A DNA stretch of 64,000 bases from UBA9959 sp964417965 (GTDB lineage Bacteria > Elusimicrobiota > Elusimicrobia > Elusimicrobiales > UBA9959), in assembly GCA_964417965.1 (NCBI GenBank), contig CAYQJX010000004.1:62001-126000 (forward strand), written 5' to 3'. The position numbers were made by a program, and so were the translations under genes. Shown here piece after piece: positions 25,712 through 32,748 of this stretch. Under the pieces are notes generated by a model, which was given only the letters and a program-made list of their open reading frames with translations, was not told where the DNA came from and did no database searches. Position 1 is the stretch's first letter; each line of letters begins with the position of its first letter.

Positions 25712-26008
25712 TTAAGAGACCTTTACCGAGATCCTGGCCAGGTACTTGTCCAGGTCGTCGGCGGGGCGCGGTATCACGTGCATCCCGCACAGCTCCCCGA
25801 CCTTCTGGGCGGCGGCGGCGCCGGCTTCCACGGCGGCGCGCACGGCGCCGACTTCGCCCACGCACAGCGTGGTCACGTAGCCGGAGCCTATCTTCTCGTA
25901 GCCGAGCAGGCGCACCTTGGCGGCCTTGCTCATGGCGTCAGAGGCTTCGATCATACCGATGAAACCCTTAGTCTCTATCATTCCCAGCGCTTCTTTCGGT
26001 TCGGACAT
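25712..26008 (-). CDS. BMC-H hexameric shell protein (PduA/EutM-like)
   Basis: A 98-residue single BMC domain that forms cyclic hexamers tiling the shell facets. It shows the family sequence EALGMIETKGFIGMIEASDAM, the YEKIGSGYVTTLCVGEVGAVRAAVEAG core and the GELCGMHVIPRP strand. The segment that should form the central pore is KIGSGYV. It has a slightly longer N-terminus (MSEPK) and C-terminal tail than the other BMC-H at 30403. The two hexamers probably mix in the facets and differ in pore properties. Confidence 0.95.
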   Translation of the reverse strand: MSEPKEALGMIETKGFIGMIEASDAMSKAAKVRLLGYEKIGSGYVTTLCVGEVGAVRAAVEAGAAAAQKVGELCGMHVIPRPADDLDKYLARISVKVS

Positions 26009-26031
26009 AGTAGCTCCTTGTTATCGCTAAA

Positions 26032-27012
26032 TTAGTACTGCCCTTTGGCGGCCTCGCCGCCGGAAACTATGGCTATGCTGGCGCTCGTGCCGAGGCGCGT
26101 GGCGCCGGCCTTGATCATGGCCGCGGCCACTTCGGCGTTCTTGATGCCGCCGGAGGCCTTCACGCCCATCTCGGGGCCCACGGTCTCGCGCATCAGGGCG
26201 ATGTCCTCGGGAGTGGCGCCTCCGGAGCCGAAGCCGGTGGAGGTCTTCACGAAGTCGGCCTGCGCGGCTTTTGACATTTTGCAGGCGCGGATCTTCTCGT
26301 CCTTGGTAAGATAGGAAGTCTCCAGGATCACCTTGAGCGTTTTGCCGCGCGTGGCGTCGCGCACCGCTTTTATGTCGTCCTGCACCAGCTGGTCGTTGCC
26401 GCTCTTGAGCGCGCCGATATTGATGACCATGTCTATCTCGTCGGCGCCGTTGGCTATGGCGTCACGGGCCTCTATGGCCTTCACGGTCGGGGTCGTAGAG
26501 CCAAGCGGGAAACCGATGACGGTGCAGACCATCACATTGGAGCCGCGCAGCAGGCGGGACGACAGCGCCACGTAGCCGGGGTTAACGCAGACGGAGGCGA
26601 AGCGGTACTTGCGGGCCTCCTCGCAGAGCTTGCCGATCTCTTCCTGCGTGGCGTTGGCCTTGAGCAGGGTATGGTCGATCATGCCGGCGATGGAAGAGCT
26701 GGATTCGTTGGGGTTGCAGAAAGTCACGCGGTCGGCGGTAGCCTTTATCTGCTGCGGGGTGTATTTATTGAGCGGGTTGCAGCTCTGGCAGGAGGAGGAG
26801 CAGGTGTTCTCTTCGAGCCGGCAATCGCCCTGGCCGGAGCAGGCCTTCTTCTCGGCGGCGCCGGGCTTGTTGACCAGCGGGTGCTGGAACACCTTGCCGG
26901 ACGAGCCTATGCTCACATTGTCGCCGAGGGTCTGCCTCGGGGCGGGAGACCCGCCGGCCTTCATGATCCTGGCCACCTCGGCCGCGATTTTCTTTATATC
27001 TTCGTCGTTCAT
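26032..27012 (-). CDS. deoC: Deoxyribose-phosphate aldolase DeoC with BMC-targeting, Cys-rich N-terminal extension
   Basis: A 326-residue class I aldolase that cleaves 2-deoxyribose-5-phosphate to acetaldehyde and glyceraldehyde-3-phosphate. The aldolase domain covers about 105-326. The catalytic set is complete: Asp194 (DEIDMV), Schiff-base Lys256 (FVKTSTGF) and Lys285 (GVKASGG), with CTVIGFPLG also conserved. Ordinary DeoC is about 220-260 residues, so about 100 residues are added. Residues 1-20 (DEDIKKIAAEVARIMKAGG) look like an encapsulation peptide. Residues 58-99 hold six cysteines (58, 64, 71, 75, 78, 99) that could bind a metal or FeS cluster. It is the signature enzyme of this microcompartment and the aldehyde source. 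Confidence 0.95.
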   Translation of the reverse strand: MNDEDIKKIAAEVARIMKAGGSPAPRQTLGDNVSIGSSGKVFQHPLVNKPGAAEKKACSGQGDCRLEENTCSSSCQSCNPLNKYTPQQIKATADRVTFCNPNESSSSIAGMIDHTLLKANATQEEIGKLCEEARKYRFASVCVNPGYVALSSRLLRGSNVMVCTVIGFPLGSTTPTVKAIEARDAIANGADEIDMVINIGALKSGNDQLVQDDIKAVRDATRGKTLKVILETSYLTKDEKIRACKMSKAAQADFVKTSTGFGSGGATPEDIALMRETVGPEMGVKASGGIKNAEVAAAMIKAGATRLGTSASIAIVSGGEAAKGQY

Positions 27013-27013
27013 A

Positions 27014-27292
27014 TTAGCCTCGCTTGTCGATGTGAACTTTATCCACTATGCCGGCTACCACGGTGCGCACCGGCGCCTTGGAGTTCTTTAAAATTTTCCG
27101 GGCGGAACCGCCCTCGTCCACTATCAGCACGGTGTCGCCCACGCCCGCGCCCTGGTTGTCTATCACCAGCTGGGCCTCGCCCGCGAACTCGCCGTCGGCG
27201 CCCAGCGGCCTGGCCAGCAGCATGGTGGCGTTCTTCAGCCCCGGGTGCCGGCGCGTTGCCCAGACGTTTCCAATGACTTTAGCTACGAACAT
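27014..27292 (-). CDS. BMC-P pentameric vertex protein (EutN/CcmL family), copy 1
   Basis: A 92-residue protein of the EutN/CcmL/CsoS4 family whose pentamers cap the shell vertices. It starts MFVAKVIGNVWATRRHPGL and contains the GAGVGDTVLIVDEGGSAR loop and the C-terminal VAGIVDKVHI strand. It begins four bases before the end of copy 2 in the genomic order and one base from deoC, so the three genes are tightly coupled. Confidence 0.95.
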   Translation of the reverse strand: MFVAKVIGNVWATRRHPGLKNATMLLARPLGADGEFAGEAQLVIDNQGAGVGDTVLIVDEGGSARKILKNSKAPVRTVVAGIVDKVHIDKRG

Positions 27293-27296
27293 AAAA

Positions 27297-27593
27297 TTAG
27301 TTGAACTTCTTCCCGTCTATTATTCCCACTATCGCAGCGTCCACCGGCGGCGGGGCCGCCTTCACGGCGGTTTCCCCTTCCCAGCCTTCGAAAGCCAGGA
27401 TGGCCTCGCGCGAGGCGACGAAGAAAACCGTTTCCCCCGCCCCGGCGCCTACGGTGTCGCCGGCTACCAGCGGGTCGCCCGACGGCTTGTCGGTCTCCCA
27501 GTCGAGCGGCTGTATCAAAAGCAGGGTCTTCGACTCCATGCCGCAGCACTGGCGGGAGCAGAAAACCCTTCCTATGACCTTGGCCTGTTTCAT
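27297..27593 (-). CDS. BMC-P pentameric vertex protein, copy 2
   Basis: A 98-residue EutN/CcmL-family protein: MKQAKVIGRVFCSRQCCG, LLLIQPLDWE, VGAGAGETVFFV and IVGIIDGKKF. It differs from the other two copies by a longer loop between the GxGxGE turn and the C-terminal strand, and by three cysteines near the N-terminus (C12, C16, C17). It lies one base after rpiB, with which it is likely co-translated. Confidence 0.93.
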   Translation of the reverse strand: MKQAKVIGRVFCSRQCCGMESKTLLLIQPLDWETDKPSGDPLVAGDTVGAGAGETVFFVASREAILAFEGWEGETAVKAAPPPVDAAIVGIIDGKKFN

Positions 27594-27594
27594 T

Positions 27595-28041
27595 TCAATA
27601 GCACTTCTGTTCTATCGCGGTGATCTTGTCGAGGCGCTTCTGGTACTTGCCGCCTTCGAAAGGGGTATTGAGCCAGACCTTGATCATCTCCTCGAGGGCC
27701 AGCTCGCCGTGCGTCTTGCCGCCGAGGCAGAGCACGTTGCAGTCCTCGTGCGCCGCGGCGAAGCGGGCCGAGATGGTGTCATAGGCGGCCACGGCGCGGA
27801 TGCCGTGCACCTTGTTGGCGGCCAGCGGCATGGCCCCGTTGAAGCCGTCCACCAGCACGGCCTTGTCGAATTCCTTGCGGCGCACGGCCTCGCTGACGAG
27901 CAGGGCGATGTCCGGGAAATCCACCGGCTCCACGGAGTAACAGCCAAAGTCGGTAACGTCGTGGCCGAGCTTCTGCAGGAACTTCTTAAGCCGCTCCTTA
28001 GCCTCGAAACCAGCGTGATCCGCGCCTATGACGATCCTCAT
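27595..28041 (-). CDS. rpiB: RpiB/LacAB-family sugar-phosphate isomerase with a rewritten active-site loop
   Basis: A 148-residue protein. RpiB interconverts ribose-5-phosphate and ribulose-5-phosphate. Conserved features are GADHAGFEAK at 6-15, VDFPDIA, LAANKVHGIRAV and the AHEDCNVLCLGG segment with its histidine. The catalytic loop, normally CGTGxG, is replaced: the catalytic Cys position is Asp65 and the following residues are GFNGAMP. The protein may therefore use Asp as the base or act on a different sugar phosphate. No encapsulation peptide is visible at either end. Its place inside the BMC operon ties it to DeoC chemistry. Confidence 0.85.
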   Translation of the reverse strand: MRIVIGADHAGFEAKERLKKFLQKLGHDVTDFGCYSVEPVDFPDIALLVSEAVRRKEFDKAVLVDGFNGAMPLAANKVHGIRAVAAYDTISARFAAAHEDCNVLCLGGKTHGELALEEMIKVWLNTPFEGGKYQKRLDKITAIEQKCY

Positions 28042-28051
28042 AAATTCTCTC

Positions 28052-28600
28052 CTATATGGCCGCGCCGAGATGTTCGTGCGCGTTGGGTATCACTATGCGG
28101 CTCACTACCGCGTCCTCGCCTATGGCCTTAACGCCGGCGGCCACCGCGGTGCGCACGGCGCCGGGCTCGCCCACGACGGTGAAGTAGCCTTTGCCGCCAA
28201 TGCCCTTGCCGGTGTTCACTTCGGCCACGTGCACGAAGGCGGCCTTGGCGGCCGCGTCGGCCGCGAACAGCGCCGGCAGGGCCTCCTTGGTCTCCACTAT
28301 GCCCACGGCCTCTATGCTGGCGGGCTTAACTTTCTTGTTGAGCGCGGCCAGCGCGCCGGCGTGGACGTTGCGGATGATGTGGCGCGCTATGAGCGTGTTG
28401 CCCGCTATCTCGGCGCCTTTGGCCAGCGAGGATTCCACCTCGCCGACGGGGCCGGAGAGCACTATTATGTATTTCCCCTTGGAGATCGCCTGGTGCACCT
28501 CGGGCTTTACGCCCGCGGCCTTGCACATGGCGTCCAGCGTCTCTATGCCCTTGGCTATCGAGGAAAGTTCCATCAAACCTATGGCAATGTTGGCCTGCAT
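28052..28600 (-). CDS. BMC-T tandem-domain shell protein (PduT-like fold), no pore cysteine
   Basis: A 182-residue protein with two BMC domains, forming trimers that look like hexamers. Domain 1 starts IAIGLMELSSIAKGIETLDAM and domain 2 starts EAVGIVETKEALPALFAADAA. I placed the start at 28600, preceded by AGGAGA; the reading frame extends to 28645 but that part overlaps the aldehyde dehydrogenase gene and is unrelated. The residue equivalent to the iron-sulfur cysteine of PduT is Ser40 (AISKGKY), so it should not carry a cluster, unlike its paralogue at 32193. Confidence 0.93.
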   Translation of the reverse strand: MQANIAIGLMELSSIAKGIETLDAMCKAAGVKPEVHQAISKGKYIIVLSGPVGEVESSLAKGAEIAGNTLIARHIIRNVHAGALAALNKKVKPASIEAVGIVETKEALPALFAADAAAKAAFVHVAEVNTGKGIGGKGYFTVVGEPGAVRTAVAAGVKAIGEDAVVSRIVIPNAHEHLGAAI

Positions 28601-28611
28601 ATAAATTCTCC

Positions 28612-30024
28612 TTAAGCTATCCTGAGGTCGCCGACTACGCTGCACTGCAGCGGGCGCACGAAATGGCTGGTCTTGGTGATGCCGTCTCCCGTCGGGGTGC
28701 CGATGGACATGGAGGCGTAGCCCTCGCCGAGGCCGAGGCCGTGCAGCGTGCAGCCGTTCTTGACGAAGATGGAGCAGGCCATGCGGCGGCCCATCTTGGT
28801 CATGTTCCTGATATTGGTGGAATACATCCCGGCCGAGTGGTGGTTCTCCCCCTCGGCGAAACGCGCCAGTTCTATGGCCGCGTCCACGTCCCTGGCTACC
28901 GTGACCGGCAGCACCGGCATCAGCTGCTCGCTGACCACGAAGGGGTGGTCGTTCGGGACTTCCGCCCAGAGCACCCGGATCTCGTCGGACAGGGTCAGGC
29001 CGATGGCCTTGGCGATAACGGACGGGTTCTTGCCGATGAAAGAGCGGTTCACCTTGGGCTCGCGGCCGGGTTCCAGTATTGCCAGCTTGGTCAGCTGGTC
29101 CATCTGGGGGCCGGTCAGCTCATAGGCGCGGGCGTCGGAGCGCATGGCTTCCAGGAAGCGGGAGCGCGCGGCCTCGGTCACTATCACTTCCTTCTCGGCG
29201 ATGCAGAGCACGTTGTTGTCGAAGCCGCAGCCGTAAATTATTTCCTTCGCGCAATCCGGGAAGACCGCGGTCTCGTCCACCACTATCGGCGGGTTGCCGG
29301 GCCCGGCGGCTATGGTCTTGCAGGGCTTGCCGGAGGTCATGGCCACTTTTACTATGGCCGGGCCGCCGGTGACTATGTTCATATGGGTGTTCGGATGGGA
29401 CAGCAGCTGCTTGGTGGCTTCCTGGGTCGGGTTGGCTATGGTGGTGACCAGGTTGGCCGGGCCGCCGGCGGCGACGATGGCGGAATTGAGGACGCGCACG
29501 GCGTCGGCCACACAGCCCTTGGCGGCGGGATGAGGAGAGAAGACGACGGCGTTGCCGGCGGCGAGGATGCCGATGGCGTTAGAGATGATGGTGGCCACGG
29601 CGTTAGTAGACGGCGTAATGGCCGCCACCACGCCGAAAGGGGCGTATTCCACCAGGGTAAGGCCCTTGTCGCCGGTATAGGACACGGCGCGCAGGTCTTC
29701 CACGCCCGGGGTCCCGTCGATGCAGACCATGTTCTTGAGGACCTTGTCCTCCACCCGGCCCATGCCGGTCTCGGCCACGGCCAGCTCGGCCCAGCGGCGG
29801 GCGTTGGCGCGGGAGACTTCGCGCATGGCGGCTATGATCTTTTCGCGCGCCACCAGGCCCAGGTCCTGGAAGCCGGGCTGCGCGGCGTTGGCGGCGGCTA
29901 CCGCCTGGTCGACGGTGTCGAACACGGGGCCGCCGGCGGCGGCCGGGGACGGGGCGTCCGCGGCGCCGAGGCTGCGCACCACCTCGGTCACTATCTTTTT
30001 AAGGTCTTCTTCGCTTATGGGCAT
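28612..30024 (-). CDS. CoA-acylating aldehyde dehydrogenase of BMC type (PduP/EutE family)
   Basis: A 470-residue enzyme converting aldehyde plus CoA and NAD+ to acyl-CoA and NADH; here the substrate is probably acetaldehyde from DeoC. Catalytic Cys274 lies in FDNNVLCIAEKE, and ITPSTNAVAT and AAGPGNPP are also typical. Residues 4-20 (SEEDLKKIVTEVVRSLG) form an amphipathic helix matching BMC encapsulation peptides, joined by an Ala/Pro linker. It sits between shell genes in the operon. NADH made here has no alcohol dehydrogenase partner in the operon. Confidence 0.95.
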   Translation of the reverse strand: MPISEEDLKKIVTEVVRSLGAADAPSPAAAGGPVFDTVDQAVAAANAAQPGFQDLGLVAREKIIAAMREVSRANARRWAELAVAETGMGRVEDKVLKNMVCIDGTPGVEDLRAVSYTGDKGLTLVEYAPFGVVAAITPSTNAVATIISNAIGILAAGNAVVFSPHPAAKGCVADAVRVLNSAIVAAGGPANLVTTIANPTQEATKQLLSHPNTHMNIVTGGPAIVKVAMTSGKPCKTIAAGPGNPPIVVDETAVFPDCAKEIIYGCGFDNNVLCIAEKEVIVTEAARSRFLEAMRSDARAYELTGPQMDQLTKLAILEPGREPKVNRSFIGKNPSVIAKAIGLTLSDEIRVLWAEVPNDHPFVVSEQLMPVLPVTVARDVDAAIELARFAEGENHHSAGMYSTNIRNMTKMGRRMACSIFVKNGCTLHGLGLGEGYASMSIGTPTGDGITKTSHFVRPLQCSVVGDLRIA

Positions 30025-30032
30025 AAGAGAGA

Positions 30033-30341
30033 CTAATCCTGGAATTTGTCGGCCGACTTCTTGAACACCACCTTGCCGTCCTTCTCTATGGTGTCGACTA
30101 TCGCGAAGACGGTGCAGTCCACCGGCGTATTCTCGGTCTTTGAAGTCTGGCGGGCGCTGGAGCCCTGCACCAGCAGCACCAGTTCCCCGGTGCCGGCGCC
30201 CACGGCGTCTATAGCGACGAGCGTATTGCCGCGCGGCTTATCATCCAGGCCCACCGGCTGCACCATCAGCAGCTTGGTGCCGACGAGCTTGTCGTCCTTG
30301 CGGGTACAGACCACGTTGCCCACTACTCGTGCGAATAGCAT
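30033..30341 (-). CDS. BMC-P pentameric vertex protein, copy 3
   Basis: A 102-residue EutN/CcmL-family protein: MLFARVVGNVVCTRKD, KLLMVQPVGLDD, VGAGTGELVLLVQGSSARQ and VFAIVDTIEKDG. Closest in pattern to EutN/GrpN-type vertices. It is preceded on the transcript by a BMC-H gene and a strong intergenic hairpin, and is followed nine bases later by the aldehyde dehydrogenase gene. Confidence 0.95.
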   Translation of the reverse strand: MLFARVVGNVVCTRKDDKLVGTKLLMVQPVGLDDKPRGNTLVAIDAVGAGTGELVLLVQGSSARQTSKTENTPVDCTVFAIVDTIEKDGKVVFKKSADKFQD

Positions 30342-30361
30342 GAATCCTCCGTCAGGGAATG

Positions 30362-30389
30362 GGCGCGGGGGCTTGAAGCCCCCTGCGCC
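30362..30389 (-). other. Intercistronic hairpin after BMC-H copy 2
   Basis: GGCGC plus GGGGGCT pairs with AGCCCCC plus GCGCC, with a TGA loop and one unpaired T. It lies in the 61-base gap between BMC-H copy 2 (upstream on the transcript) and BMC-P copy 3. No U tract follows, so read-through is expected. Such hairpins can protect the upstream message, raising hexamer over pentamer output. Confidence 0.65.
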
Positions 30390-30402
30390 GCGTTAAGCCC
30401 TT

Positions 30403-30687
30403 TTACTTCTTTTTGGCTTCGCTTATCGGCAGTTTGCCTTCCAGGTCGCCGTGAGGCTGCGGGATCACGTGCACGCTCACCAGCTCGCCCACTTTCTGGG
30501 CGGCGGCGGCGCCGGAGTCGCAGGCGGCGCGGCAGGCGGCCACTTCGCCGCGGAAAAGGATGGTCACGAGGCCGGAGCCGATCTTTTCGTAGCCGACTAT
30601 CTTCACGTTGGCGGCTTTCACCGCGGCGTCGGCCGCTTCCACACAGGCCACGAGGCCCTTGGTTTCTATCATTCCGAGTGCGTCCAT
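30403..30687 (-). CDS. BMC-H hexameric shell protein, copy 2
   Basis: A 94-residue single BMC domain: MDALGMIETKGLVACVEAADAAVKAA in two adjoining parts, then YEKIGSGLVTILFRGEVAACRAACDSG and VSVHVIPQPHG. It is close to the first BMC-H but carries extra cysteines (positions 15, 52 and 56) and a shorter N-terminus. The gap after it holds a stable hairpin, which fits its being a major shell component. Confidence 0.95.
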   Translation of the reverse strand: MDALGMIETKGLVACVEAADAAVKAANVKIVGYEKIGSGLVTILFRGEVAACRAACDSGAAAAQKVGELVSVHVIPQPHGDLEGKLPISEAKKK

Positions 30688-30723
30688 ATTCCCTCCAGTG
30701 TAACTAGACTAAAATACCGAAAA

Positions 30724-31356
30724 TCAGACTATGTAGGCCGGGTCGCAGTTCTTCAGGCCGGCGGCGTTGGCCTCTTCCACGTCCAGGTGCAGCTCCAGCG
30801 AGTAGGCGTCGGAGACGCGGCACAGCACCCGCTCGTAAATGGTCTCCCGGTCGGTGCCCCGGCCGCAGAGCACGCGCACTTCCTGGCCGTCGCGCACCTT
30901 GTAAGCCGCGCCTTCCTTCACGTTGAAATGGATATGCCGCTTGGACAGGATCAAGCCCTGCGGAATCGTGACGGAGCCTTTAGGCCCGACCAGTTTTACG
31001 CCCGGGGAATTGGCCAGCTTGCCGGAGTCGCGGATAGGCGGTTCCACGCCGAGGCGGCGCGCGTCGCCCAGCGACACCTCCACCTGGCTGTACTTCCGGT
31101 ACGGCCCTATCATCCGGACGTCCTTGAGGGCGCCTTTGGGGCCCTCCACCGTCACCCGCTCGTTGCAGGCGTACTGGCCCGGCTGCTTTACCGGCTTGAG
31201 CTGCGTGTCGTCGCAGTCGGTCCCGAAGAGGGTCTTAAAATCTTCCTTCGTCAGGTGCACGTGCCGGTTGGAGACGCCTACGGGGATGGGCAGGGCAGAA
31301 CGCTCCTGCCTGAGCTGCAGGTCCTGGAGTATTTCGCCGAGTAGCTTTTCGTTCAT
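30724..31356 (-). CDS. pduL: BMC phosphotransacylase PduL
   Basis: A 210-residue enzyme that swaps CoA for phosphate on acyl-CoA, regenerating CoA inside the shell and giving acyl-phosphate for ATP synthesis. Both conserved histidine motifs are present: RHVHLT (His32, His34) and KRHIHF (His141, His143). Residues 1-18 (EKLLGEILQDLQLRQE) could be the encapsulation helix. It lies nine bases after tpiA. It is unrelated to the housekeeping Pta, and no acetate kinase gene is in the window. Confidence 0.95.
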   Translation of the reverse strand: MNEKLLGEILQDLQLRQERSALPIPVGVSNRHVHLTKEDFKTLFGTDCDDTQLKPVKQPGQYACNERVTVEGPKGALKDVRMIGPYRKYSQVEVSLGDARRLGVEPPIRDSGKLANSPGVKLVGPKGSVTIPQGLILSKRHIHFNVKEGAAYKVRDGQEVRVLCGRGTDRETIYERVLCRVSDAYSLELHLDVEEANAAGLKNCDPAYIV

Positions 31357-31365
31357 TTTAATTTT

Positions 31366-32145
31366 TTACCGGCTCAGCGCCTGCTGGAAATGTATCACGC
31401 GCAGGAACTTGTCGGCCTTGAGGCTCTCTCCGCCCACCAGCGCGCCGTCGATATCGCCCTGGGCCATCAGCTCGTCGATGTTGTCGGCCTTCACCGAGCC
31501 GCCGTAGAGGATGCGCACGGCTTCGGCGTAATCCTTGCCGTAGATGCGCTCCATCTGCTTACGCACAAAAACGTGGGCGTCCTGCGCCTGGTCGGGGGTG
31601 GCGGTCTTGCCGGTGCCTATGGCCCAGACGGGTTCGTAGGCTATTACCACCTTCGCGGCTTCTGCGGCCGTAATGCCGGCGAAGGCGCCGGTCAGCTGGG
31701 TCTCCAGCACGCGGTAGGTTTTCTGGCTCTCGCGCTCTTCCAGCGTCTCGCCGATGCAGAGCACGGGCACGATATTGGCCTTTATGGCGGCTTTCATCTT
31801 CTTGTTGACGACCTCGTCGGTCTCGAGGAAGATCTTGCGGCGCTCGGAATGCCCGATGAGGGCGTGGGTGCAGCCCGCGTCTATGATCTGCGACGGGGAC
31901 ACCGCGCCGGTGAAGGCGCCCTTTTCCTCCCAGGCTACGTCCTGGGAAGAGAGGAAGATCTTCGAGCCGGCGATGGCGGCTTTTACCGCGTGCAGGTTGG
32001 TGAAAGAGGGGGCGAGCAGCACCTCGTGCTTGAGGTCCGGGTCCAGGCCTTTCTTCATGGCGGCGGCCAGGTCGGCGGCCTCCTTGGAAGTCAGGTGCAT
32101 CTTCCAGTTGCCGGCTATCATCGGGATTCTTTTGTGGGAAGCCAT
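31366..32145 (-). CDS. tpiA: Triose-phosphate isomerase within the BMC operon
   Basis: A 259-residue TIM barrel interconverting glyceraldehyde-3-phosphate and dihydroxyacetone phosphate. Catalytic residues are Lys15 (GNWKMH), His99 (IGHSERR) and Glu171 (AYEPVWAIGTG); the phosphate-binding YGGSVKADN is also present. AAGGAGA precedes the ATG at 32145. It has no encapsulation extension, so it probably works outside the shell or is a general glycolytic enzyme recruited to the operon. Its presence fits removal of the glyceraldehyde-3-phosphate made by DeoC. Confidence 0.95.
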   Translation of the reverse strand: MASHKRIPMIAGNWKMHLTSKEAADLAAAMKKGLDPDLKHEVLLAPSFTNLHAVKAAIAGSKIFLSSQDVAWEEKGAFTGAVSPSQIIDAGCTHALIGHSERRKIFLETDEVVNKKMKAAIKANIVPVLCIGETLEERESQKTYRVLETQLTGAFAGITAAEAAKVVIAYEPVWAIGTGKTATPDQAQDAHVFVRKQMERIYGKDYAEAVRILYGGSVKADNIDELMAQGDIDGALVGGESLKADKFLRVIHFQQALSR

Positions 32146-32192
32146 TTTCGGGTCTCCTTATAATTAATCAAAAAGATTATACAAATAATGGG

Positions 32193-32741
32193 CTAAATTA
32201 TTTCCCGCAGCAGCTCCTGCCTGGGCTGGGGAATGACCACCTTCTCCACCAGCAGGCCTTTTTTGCCGGCTACGGCGGCGCCGGCGGCCACGGCGGTTTC
32301 AACAGCGGCGACGCTGCCGGTCATAGTGACGAAAGCTTTGCCGCCCAGCGCCATGGCCAGGCGTATCTCCAGGAGTTTCACATTGCCGGCTTTTACCGCC
32401 GCGTCGGCGGCCTCTATCAGGGCCGCGACCGAAAAAGCTTCTATAATGCCCAGGGACTCAAGACCGTCCACCACGGTGGTGCCTTCTATGGCCGGGAAAA
32501 CCTCCGGATGTATGTTGGGGATAACAAAGCTGTCCACCAGGGAATGCGCCGCCTTTGCGGAGCCGGCTTCAACGGCGGCGTTAACGGCGCCGACATCGCC
32601 CGCGATAAGCGCGATGTATTTGCCCGCGCAGATGGACCGCGAAAGTATCAATTTGATATCCGCGGTTTTCAGCATGGCGTCGGCCGCCTCCATGCCCTTG
32701 GCCACACTGGAAAGTTCAACACCGCCTATTGCGTTTAGCAT
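32193..32741 (-). CDS. pduT: PduT-like BMC-T shell protein with FeS-binding cysteine
   Basis: A 182-residue tandem BMC-domain protein, starting MLNAIGGVELSSVAKGMEAADAM in two adjoining parts. Cys38 lies in SRSICAGKY, exactly where PduT has the cysteine that, contributed by each of three subunits, holds a [4Fe-4S] cluster in the trimer pore. Domain 2 begins ESLGIIEAFSVAALIEAADAA. It follows pduS by seven bases, the same pairing as in propanediol operons, and supports electron transfer across the shell. Confidence 0.93.
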   Translation of the reverse strand: MLNAIGGVELSSVAKGMEAADAMLKTADIKLILSRSICAGKYIALIAGDVGAVNAAVEAGSAKAAHSLVDSFVIPNIHPEVFPAIEGTTVVDGLESLGIIEAFSVAALIEAADAAVKAGNVKLLEIRLAMALGGKAFVTMTGSVAAVETAVAAGAAVAGKKGLLVEKVVIPQPRQELLREII

Positions 32742-32748
32742 AAAGACC

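Noticed and set aside
32161..32204. Internal promoter before tpiA
   Set aside because: A perfect TATAAT is present at 32181-32176 but the -35 position (GAAATA) does not match; not enough to call.
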